Positions 1 through 4,901 of a stretch of DNA of 18,210 bases are shown here, one piece after another. Where the stretch lies: assembly GCA_021769025.1 (NCBI GenBank), contig JAETTS010000011.1:1-18210 (forward strand), read 5' to 3'. Position 1 is the first letter of the stretch. The number at the start of each line of letters is the position of its first letter. The notes under the pieces are model-generated. The model made no database searches and was not told the origin of the DNA. It was given only the letters and a program-made list of their open reading frames with translations. A program made the translations under genes and the position numbers. Source of the stretch: Enterocloster bolteae (GTDB lineage Bacteria; Bacillota_A; Clostridia; Lachnospirales; Lachnospiraceae).

Positions 1-28
1 AAAGCTGCTCATACAGCGGCAGCTTTTT
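1..28. terminator. Probable intrinsic terminator at window start
   Basis: AAAGCTGC (1-8) and GCAGCTTT (19-26) form a perfect 8-bp stem with a 10-nt loop, and a run of five T follows on the plus strand (24-28). Read on the minus strand it lies directly after the stop of the XRE gene, so it may act in both directions. The minus-strand T tract would lie outside the window, so only part of the context is visible. Confidence 0.6.
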
Positions 29-31
29 GCA

Positions 32-376
32 TTAATCATTCTGTTTTTCAGCAAGTGTAATCGTTTTAAGATAGGCACCCAGAAGTTCCTTGAGTTTAGG
101 AATATACTTCCCATCCAGACCGGAAAGCATGTCTGTGATGTCGCTGATATCTGTGGCCTGTTCTGTTCCAAACAGGATATAGTCAGCGGAGAGCCCCAGC
201 ACACGGGAGAGTCTTCCAAGCAAGGCAACGGAAAATCCCCGGTCACCGCGCTCAATATCTGAGAGAAAAGAATTGGATATTTCAGAAAGTTCAGCCAGCC
301 GTTCCCGGCTATAGCCAAGAGCTTCCCGCTGGCGGCGGAGACGCAGGCCAATTTCCTTTGCGTTGTGTTCAGTCAT
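32..376 (-). CDS. XRE-family helix-turn-helix transcriptional regulator
   Basis: This is a 114-residue DNA-binding regulator of the Cro/C1 (XRE) type. The HTH domain spans about residues 12-66. Its core is RLRRQREALGYSRERLAEL, followed by the recognition segment SNSFLSDIERG and a closing hydrophobic helix (LGRLSRVLGLSADYI). The C-terminal tail (about 70-114) is helical and acidic/basic and could serve dimerization. I chose ATG at 376 because GGGGTGA sits five bases upstream; the frame stays open to 406, but the upstream ATG codons lack a ribosome site. The gene is transcribed away from the NlpC/P60 gene. The spacer carries a promoter and an inverted repeat, which suggests this protein represses that promoter and perhaps its own. 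A role in controlling mobile-element transfer genes is inferred. Family call confident; target inferred. Confidence 0.9.
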   Translation of the reverse strand: MTEHNAKEIGLRLRRQREALGYSRERLAELSEISNSFLSDIERGDRGFSVALLGRLSRVLGLSADYILFGTEQATDISDITDMLSGLDGKYIPKLKELLGAYLKTITLAEKQND

Positions 377-444
377 GTGTTCACCCCGTTTCATACACGA
401 TATCAACAGTTTAACCTACTTTATAGTGTATATACAGCGTTCCA

Positions 445-477
445 ATCGGTTGAATAAAAACCGATATTGTGTATAAT
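445..477 (+). promoter_or_regulatory. Promoter with overlapping inverted-repeat operator
   Basis: TTGAAT (450-455) and TATAAT (472-477) are separated by 16 bases and form a good sigma-A type promoter for the plus-strand transfer genes. A perfect 7-bp inverted repeat, ATCGGTT (445-451) and AACCGAT (459-465) with a 7-base spacer, covers the -35 box. Its placement fits a binding site for the divergently encoded XRE protein; this is inferred. I could not assign a convincing minus-strand promoter for the regulator gene, though TATAAA and TACACT-like hexamers are present near 420-430. Confidence 0.65.
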
Positions 478-588
478 AGAGAACAGATATAGCGACACAT
501 GGTGTAAAGGACAGGCCATATCCCTGTTATCTTAAGGCAAAGAACCAGAGGTGCGGACAGAGAGGAGAAAAGAGAGGAGAGAAGAGAT

Positions 589-1593
589 ATGGCAGCTCCA
601 GCAGCAATTCTTGCCGTCAAAGCGGCAATCGCTGTAGCAACCGATAAGCGAGGCAGAACGGTGATTGCCTCGGTGGTGGCGGCAGTTCTGCTGCCGTTTA
701 TTTTAGTAATTGTAATGTTGTTAAGTATCATGGATGGGGCCAGCTCCCATAATGTGTCTGCGGTCGATCAGGTGTTTCGGGAAGGAGCGATCTCCAGCCA
801 GGTGCCGGAGGAGTACCGGAAATACATTGTGGATATGCGGACCAGCTTTACCTCCCTGGAGGATTTGATTGCAGACATTGACCATGTAGAGGATGGGGAA
901 CTGGATACGGAACGGATAAAATCTGTTTTTTATGCCATGTATTTTGGCAGCACACAGCCTTCCCTTTTGGCACAGAAAGAGTTTGTGGAATGCTTCGTGG
1001 AATACAAGGAGCGGGAAGACGGAGATGGTGATTCCTACACAGCGGCCATTCCTATCACGGACCTTGGCACCGTGTATGCCAATATGAGGCAACGTTTAGG
1101 TCTAGAAATTGGGGCGGATCAGGAGGCAAATGCTCAGAGAATTTATACGGTAGCTGTCTATGGCCCGGCTGTTCCGGGAGGGATGGCAGCCGGCTCCGCC
1201 ATGGGGGACGGAAGCTATCAGGCCCTGCTTACGGAGGCAACAAAATACATTGGTTTTCCCTACCAATGGGGCGGTTCCAATCCACAGACGTCCTTTGATT
1301 GCAGCGGCTATATCTGTTGGATTTACACCCAGTCCGGGACCTATCAGCTGCCGCGGACATCTGCTCAGGGAATTTTTGACCAGTGCGCTGTGATTGCCAG
1401 GGAGGAAGCGAAGCCGGGGGACCTGGTATTCTTTACAAAAACCTATGCTTCATCCACTCCGGTCAGCCATGTCGGGCTGTACGTTGGTGGAAACCAGATG
1501 CTGCATTGTGGGGATCCCATCGGCTATGCGAACATTGATTCTAACTATTGGCGCAGCCATTTTTATGCATTTGCTCGACTTCCAGCCGCTTAG
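589..1593 (+). CDS. Membrane-anchored NlpC/P60 (C40) peptidoglycan hydrolase of a mobile element
   Basis: This 334-residue protein probably opens the cell wall locally for conjugative transfer. Residues 24-47 form one transmembrane segment after a short cytoplasmic, Ala-rich N-terminus. A linker of about 150 residues follows, then an NlpC/P60 cysteine peptidase domain from about 208 to the end. The likely catalytic residues are Cys238 in DCSGY, His294 in SHVGLYVG and His306 in MLHCGDP. Family members cut peptide cross-links such as gamma-D-Glu to diamino acid. It resembles the CD1108-type proteins of Tn1549-like elements but lacks a separate lysozyme-like domain. The ATG has two GGAG copies in a purine-rich tract (561-580). 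It is the first gene downstream of the promoter at 450-477. Domain call is confident; the exact bond cut is unknown. Confidence 0.9.
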   Translation: MAAPAAILAVKAAIAVATDKRGRTVIASVVAAVLLPFILVIVMLLSIMDGASSHNVSAVDQVFREGAISSQVPEEYRKYIVDMRTSFTSLEDLIADIDHVEDGELDTERIKSVFYAMYFGSTQPSLLAQKEFVECFVEYKEREDGDGDSYTAAIPITDLGTVYANMRQRLGLEIGADQEANAQRIYTVAVYGPAVPGGMAAGSAMGDGSYQALLTEATKYIGFPYQWGGSNPQTSFDCSGYICWIYTQSGTYQLPRTSAQGIFDQCAVIAREEAKPGDLVFFTKTYASSTPVSHVGLYVGGNQMLHCGDPIGYANIDSNYWRSHFYAFARLPAA

Positions 1594-1688
1594 GTTTGAT
1601 TGGTTTCAACGAAAATCTTTGGTGGTTTTAGGTATCGACTTGTGGCCGGACATAGGATATGTTGGCTGGTGTAAGGAGGTGAGCGACA

Positions 1689-1967
1689 ATGAGAGAGCTT
1701 GCAGAGCAGGCAGAAGAGTTAATGGTGAAGCGTGTTCAGGAACTCCGGGATGAGTTTGGGATGAGTCGGTCCAAGACCTATGACCTGGAGATGAAAGAGT
1801 ATGTGACCAGGATGGACCGGATCCTGCACACACTGTCAGAGGAGGACCGGGAATGGCTGGACAATCAGCTGATTGATAAGTTCTGTGTATCCGAGACGGA
1901 ATGTCGGGAGTTATACATGAACGGCTTTCGGGATGCCATGCGCCTGATCATGGCGGTAGGACTTTAG
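1689..1967 (+). CDS. Small hypothetical protein of the transfer module
   Basis: This 92-residue protein is highly charged and predicted largely helical. I do not recognise a named domain. The start is well supported: AAGGAGGTGAG ends six bases before the ATG. An N-terminal helix (about 1-20, rich in Glu, Arg and Lys) is followed by a segment with regularly spaced hydrophobic residues (about 29-55). The C-terminal part (SETECRELYMNGFRDAMRLI) has an amphipathic pattern seen in many small accessory proteins of Clostridia elements. It has no signal peptide, membrane segment or metal motif. It lies in line with the NlpC/P60 gene and the following small genes, so co-transcription is likely. Real gene: confident. 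Function: unknown. Confidence 0.75.
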   Translation: MRELAEQAEELMVKRVQELRDEFGMSRSKTYDLEMKEYVTRMDRILHTLSEEDREWLDNQLIDKFCVSETECRELYMNGFRDAMRLIMAVGL

Positions 1968-2055
1968 AAAACGGAATATGAACCGGAATAGGTACGTTAT
2001 GGGTAACAGCATGGCGGCCTGTTCTGATTGCGAACATGGATAGAGGAGGGATTGG

Positions 2056-2994
2056 TTGATACAAGCAGTATTTGAACGTAAGCCGGATTTTCGGCTGCGG
2101 GATGTAGTGATTGAAACTGTGATACGTCTGCCGAAGGAGGAGTATGAGCAGTTCTTAAGTAGTCCCTGTGATAGCTATGAGTTTATTGAGAAGAACTCAA
2201 AGTCGATGCTTATGGATGAAAAGAACGGTGTGTTTTACTGCATGCTGGTGACTGGCGAAGGGTATCGGGACGGTGTGCTTGTGGAAGCAGAAGGCTATCC
2301 CTATGCGAGATATGCCTCCTATGTGCCGGATGCGACAGCGCTTTGTTATGAGTCCCTATCAAAGGTAAATGAGATTCTGGCCAAAGCGGTGGAAGAGATT
2401 GTAGAGGAAGGAACGAACATGACTACCACTGGCAACTGGATGACAGACCGCTCCAAGGTAGAAACATTGTTGGGAGAAGGGCAGTCGGAGAATCCTCGTT
2501 TGTGGAGGCTGTTGCAGGATATGTTGGGCGAACGGCCAGAGGTAGCCCAGGTTGACCGTATGGATGAGGGATTGGATATTTATTATTATCTGGATTTCTG
2601 TCCGAATTATATTCCGGAAGAAGGAGAGGCGGGGGTTCAGGAAGCAGGAGCAGATGTAAAGTCCCCACGATTAAAAGATATCCTGTGTACCCGTTGGGAG
2701 AACATCCATTTGGTTCATACAGAGGTTGATAACGTGCCGCATACCATTGCAGAACTGGATTCCGGGACGTTGACAGAGGCGGGAAAGAAAGTCTGGGCCG
2801 ATGTTCTGAATGCAAAAGTAGAGCGGGTGTATCAGGGACTTTATGGATTGCAGATGGAATTGTCCGGGGTAAAGCCCAGCCGGCTGGATGCATTTTCCGG
2901 CATGCTTGGAGGCTATTGCAGCGAACAGGAATACGAAACATGGGTGAATGAACCGGAGAAAGAGCCGGTCAGTCCACAGCTAAATAATTCATGA
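2056..2994 (+). CDS. Conserved mobile-element protein, DUF6329-like, unknown function
   Basis: This is a 312-residue soluble protein with a TTG start. GAGGAGGG (2043-2050) lies five bases upstream, and no ATG nearby gives a comparable start. The N-terminal part (about 1-115) reads like a compact domain: DFRLRDVVIETVIRLPKEEY, then ILVEAEGYPYARYA-like wording (VLVEAEGYPYARYASYVPD). From memory this matches the DUF6329 group found in Firmicutes conjugative elements, but I could not verify that. The middle (about 125-200) is a variable acidic stretch, and the C-terminal part (about 205-300) contains DILCTRWENIHLVHTEVDN and a helix-rich end. No catalytic signature is visible. It sits between two small element genes, with the next start 14 bases after its stop. 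Treat as a conserved accessory transfer gene without known function. Confidence 0.7.
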   Translation: MIQAVFERKPDFRLRDVVIETVIRLPKEEYEQFLSSPCDSYEFIEKNSKSMLMDEKNGVFYCMLVTGEGYRDGVLVEAEGYPYARYASYVPDATALCYESLSKVNEILAKAVEEIVEEGTNMTTTGNWMTDRSKVETLLGEGQSENPRLWRLLQDMLGERPEVAQVDRMDEGLDIYYYLDFCPNYIPEEGEAGVQEAGADVKSPRLKDILCTRWENIHLVHTEVDNVPHTIAELDSGTLTEAGKKVWADVLNAKVERVYQGLYGLQMELSGVKPSRLDAFSGMLGGYCSEQEYETWVNEPEKEPVSPQLNNS

Positions 2995-3008
2995 AAGGGG
3001 AGAGCTGG

Positions 3009-3284
3009 ATGAAAAATACCACATTGACACTGACCTTCAACACGGAGCGCCTGGATGCTTTGGCCTATCACATGGGCAAAAAGGAAGCGGATCTGAAGGA
3101 GGAGCTGAGCGATTACTTACAGAAGATGTATGAAAAATATGTGCCGCAGACCACCCGGGAGTACCTGGATGATAAGATTGCCAGGGAGGGAGCGGTAAAG
3201 CCGGCCAGGCCGAGACGGCAGGCAGAAGAGAACCATGTGAGAAGCCAGACGGGTCAGGAGATGGGACAGGCGGGCAGTGCATGA
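3009..3284 (+). CDS. DUF6103-like small protein
   Basis: This 91-residue protein starts MKNTTLTLTFNTERLDAL. The ATG at 3009 is preceded by AAAGGGGAGAG; an in-frame ATG at 2991 overlaps the previous stop and lacks a ribosome site. The core, including KKEADLKEELSDYLQKMYEK and VPQTTREYLDDK, resembles what I recall as the DUF6103 family, small helical proteins common in Clostridia conjugative elements. The N-terminal beta-like strand followed by a helix is compatible with a small DNA-binding or adaptor fold, but that is a guess. The C-terminal 25 residues are basic and low in complexity, and probably disordered. Its stop overlaps the next ATG by four bases (ATGA), indicating translational coupling. 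Confidence 0.75.
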   Translation: MKNTTLTLTFNTERLDALAYHMGKKEADLKEELSDYLQKMYEKYVPQTTREYLDDKIAREGAVKPARPRRQAEENHVRSQTGQEMGQAGSA

Positions 3285-3544
3285 GGTATCAGGATAAGCA
3301 TGGAAATGAGATTACCGAGGGAATGTATCTCCGGTTTGAGGATGGCAGTGTAGAGCAGGTCTATGCCTGGCAGACAGGAGATGAGAGCGATCTTGGGATT
3401 AATGCCAGCAATGAAGCCTATCTGCAGGCTCACGGTTTGGGGGAGTTTCCCCAGGAATTATACCCGCTTTCCGAGTTTGACCTGTCGGAAGTGGAGGTTT
3501 GCGAGCCGGAGATGGAACCCTGGCAGCTTGGCATGATGGGATAG
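3281..3544 (+). CDS. Small acidic hypothetical protein, translationally coupled
   Basis: This 87-residue acidic protein begins MRYQDKHGNEITEGMYLRFEDGS. The first half reads as a small beta-rich unit (instruction-like D-G-x-x-I-x-x-G-M-x-L-R pattern followed by DGSVEQVYAW), reminiscent of small YopX- or SH3-like proteins in phages and mobile elements. The second half (PLSEFDLSEVEVCEPEME) is strongly acidic. The ATG overlaps the upstream stop as ATGA, so it is probably translated by coupling. It is the last gene before a roughly 350-base gene-less stretch. I recognise no enzymatic motif. Confidence 0.65.
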   Translation: MRYQDKHGNEITEGMYLRFEDGSVEQVYAWQTGDESDLGINASNEAYLQAHGLGEFPQELYPLSEFDLSEVEVCEPEMEPWQLGMMG

Positions 3545-3698
3545 AGCGTCTATTCCGGGAACGTGAGCCTGTATTCGGCCGTTTGTGCCGCTTTGGCAGG
3601 CGGAGTGGGACTGGGATACCCCTGGCAGGAATGACGGCCTTCCCTGGCCTTTGTGACCGAACATTATACGGGCAGGCAGATGCAGGTCAGGTTGGGTC

Positions 3699-3713
3699 GA
3701 AAGTGGTGCAGGT
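3699..3713 (+). repeat. Direct repeat copy 1, GAAAGTGGTGC(A)GGT
   Basis: This is the first copy of a 15-bp direct repeat. The second copy at 3814-3828 differs by one base (A to T at position 12) and starts 115 bases downstream. The two copies flank the hairpin cluster at 3718-3778. It may be a relaxosome protein binding site or a relic of a small duplication. Confidence 0.7.
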
Positions 3714-3717
3714 TAAA

Positions 3718-3778
3718 GGGGTTATGCTGCTTTCGCAGCACACCCCCGGAAAACGCCGGCCGGCAAAGCCGTCCGGGG
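3718..3778. repeat. Cluster of overlapping inverted repeats (oriT-like)
   Basis: There are three stems in 61 bases. TGCTGC-TTTC-GCAGCA is extended by GGGG/CCCC arms. CCCCGGA pairs with TCCGGGG. CGGC-AAA-GCCG lies inside the second stem. CCCC at 3743-3746 can pair in either of the first two structures, so the two are mutually exclusive alternatives. No T-run follows, which argues against a simple terminator. Confidence 0.65.
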
Positions 3779-3813
3779 ATTCTGGTTTGAATACTTTATT
3801 GGCAGCGAGAGAA

Positions 3814-3828
3814 GAAAGTGGTGCTGGT
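3814..3828 (+). repeat. Direct repeat copy 2, GAAAGTGGTGC(T)GGT
   Basis: This is the second copy of the 15-bp direct repeat first seen at 3699-3713. It overlaps a GTG that could be mistaken for the start of the ribbon-helix-helix gene; no good ribosome site precedes that GTG. Confidence 0.7.
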
Positions 3829-3895
3829 AGAGCCAAAAGATGCAAAGAAAACGCCGATTGCGGGCTTTTTTATGAATACCGAAGGAGGGGAGGCA

Positions 3896-4309
3896 TTGGC
3901 GGGCAGGGCAAAGAAACAGCGTATAGGCGTTTATATGGAGAAAGAGCTGGTAGAGCGGGCAGATGAGATGGTGAGCTATGTAGGAGCTCGTTCCCGTAAT
4001 GAGTTTGTGGCAGAAGCGGTTAAATTTTATATTGGATTTTTGAATTCCAAAAAGGCAGAAAACTATCTGCTCCAGTCCTTATCCTCCGTGCTCACCAGTA
4101 CCGTACATGACAGTGAAAACCGTCTGGCGCGTATGGATTTTAAACTTGCAGTGGAGATCTCCAAACTGGCTCATGTGATTGCCTATTCCCATGAGGTAGA
4201 TGAGGATGCCCTGAAAAAGCTACATCTGAAATGCGTGGATGAGGTGAAGAGAGTCAATGGGGCGGTTGAGTTTGAAGATGCATACAAATATCAAAAACGT
4301 GAAGTATAG
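3896..4309 (+). CDS. Ribbon-helix-helix DNA-binding protein, probable relaxosome accessory
   Basis: This 137-residue protein begins MAGRAKKQRIGVYMEKELVE. I place the start at TTG 3896 because AGGAGG (3883-3888) lies seven bases upstream and the protein then begins just before the basic strand typical of the family. The frame is open back to GTG 3818, but that start has no good ribosome site. Residues about 8-50 fit a ribbon-helix-helix fold: strand QRIGVYMEKEL, helix ERADEMVSYV, turn with GARS, second helix NEFVAEAVKFYIGFL. The remaining 85 residues are helical and contain CVDEVKRVNGAVEFEDAYK. Similar proteins sit upstream of MobP relaxases in Firmicutes elements and are thought to bind oriT. 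Its target is probably the adjacent 3545-3895 region; this is inferred. Confidence 0.8.
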   Translation: MAGRAKKQRIGVYMEKELVERADEMVSYVGARSRNEFVAEAVKFYIGFLNSKKAENYLLQSLSSVLTSTVHDSENRLARMDFKLAVEISKLAHVIAYSHEVDEDALKKLHLKCVDEVKRVNGAVEFEDAYKYQKREV

Positions 4310-4397
4310 AGTACAAGAGTAGCCAAAACGATTTATGAATCTTGCGTATGGCCAACCGCCCTTATTTTATTTATGGTGTGTCAAAAAGGAGTATAAC

Positions 4398-4532
4398 ATG
4401 GGAAAAGAACAAATTATGGAAGATGCAGTTCGTGACCTGACGGAACTGGCCCTGCAGGAGCACAGGGAGACGACCGATGAGGCAGAACAGAAAATGTTAA
4501 AACGAGACGCGGATCCAGTACAAGTTATTTGA
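4398..4532 (+). CDS. Small ORF, 44 residues, possibly the N-terminus of a broken gene
   Basis: This is a short reading frame starting MGKEQIMEDAVRDLTELALQ at ATG 4398, with AAGGAG seven to eight bases upstream. It is acidic and helical and ends at TGA 4530-4532. Sequence just downstream stays protein-like in a different frame (read from about 4490 through to TAA 4679-4681, with wording such as TSEDGMTVWESDD and KVSKFLCTEYLNEC). The short product may therefore be the intact front end of a frameshifted gene rather than a complete protein. I recognise no domain. Confidence 0.45.
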   Translation: MGKEQIMEDAVRDLTELALQEHRETTDEAEQKMLKRDADPVQVI

Positions 4533-4886
4533 GTACGAGTGAAGATGGAATGACCGTGTGGGAAAGTGATGACAGCAGTAGAGGATATTACTCTGGGAAA
4601 GCTCATATGAGAAATGAAAAAGGATTGGAGCTGGAAAAAGTCTCGAAGTTTCTCTGTACGGAGTATCTGAATGAATGTTAAATCAGCACCATGATGATAT
4701 GTACCTGCATTTAGCGTTGTAAACTTTAAGACCTGGAAGATCTGGTTGCTGGAAGATAATGTGAAAGCATTTATATCTAATGATTTTTATGTGGATTGTG
4801 ATTATTATGAAACGGAATATGAAACCACTATAAAACATGGATTTCAGTTACTGATTTTTTATTGTCCACCCAGAGCGGAAGGATGA
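4490..4886 (+). pseudogene. Frameshifted gene remnant(s) upstream of relaxase
   Basis: Protein-like sequence moves through three frames here. The frame of 4550 reads MTVWESDDSSRGYYSGKAH and ends TEYLNEC at TAA 4679. A second frame around 4675-4719 reads NQHHDDMYLHLAL. A third, ending at TGA 4884-4886, reads VVNFKTWKIWLLEDN, then NDFYVDCDYYETEYE and LLIFYCPPRAEG. Aromatic- and acid-rich wording continues across the breaks, which is what indels in one former gene would give. I do not recognise the family. The last segment ends 15 bases before the relaxase ATG, so the remnant sits inside the transfer operon. Two separate small genes cannot be excluded. Confidence 0.5.
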
Positions 4887-4901
4887 TGGAGGGAGAAGTC
4901 C

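Larger units (their letters stand above)
3545..3895. other. Gene-less stretch, candidate origin of transfer (oriT)
   Basis: No convincing gene lies here; the open frame across it (3499-3966) has no ribosome site and an odd composition. It holds nested hairpins: GGGG (3718-3721) plus TGCTGC (3725-3730) pairing with GCAGCA (3735-3740) plus CCCC (3743-3746), then CCCCGGA (3744-3750) with TCCGGGG (3772-3778), and CGGC-AAA-GCCG (3761-3771). The hairpins are bracketed by a 15-bp direct repeat. Location just before the ribbon-helix-helix and relaxase genes is where many elements keep oriT. The assignment is inferred; no nic site was identified. Confidence 0.5.

Noticed and set aside
1969..1982. 14-base match AAACGGAATATGAA also found at 4810-4823
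   Set aside because: One exact 14-mer pair is about what chance gives in 18 kb; flanking bases do not match further.
3499..3966. 155-codon open frame across the gene-less stretch before the ribbon-helix-helix gene
   Set aside because: It starts inside the previous gene and ends inside the next one, has no ribosome site, and is rich in Arg/Gly as expected of a GC-rich non-coding frame. It may still hide an old relic.
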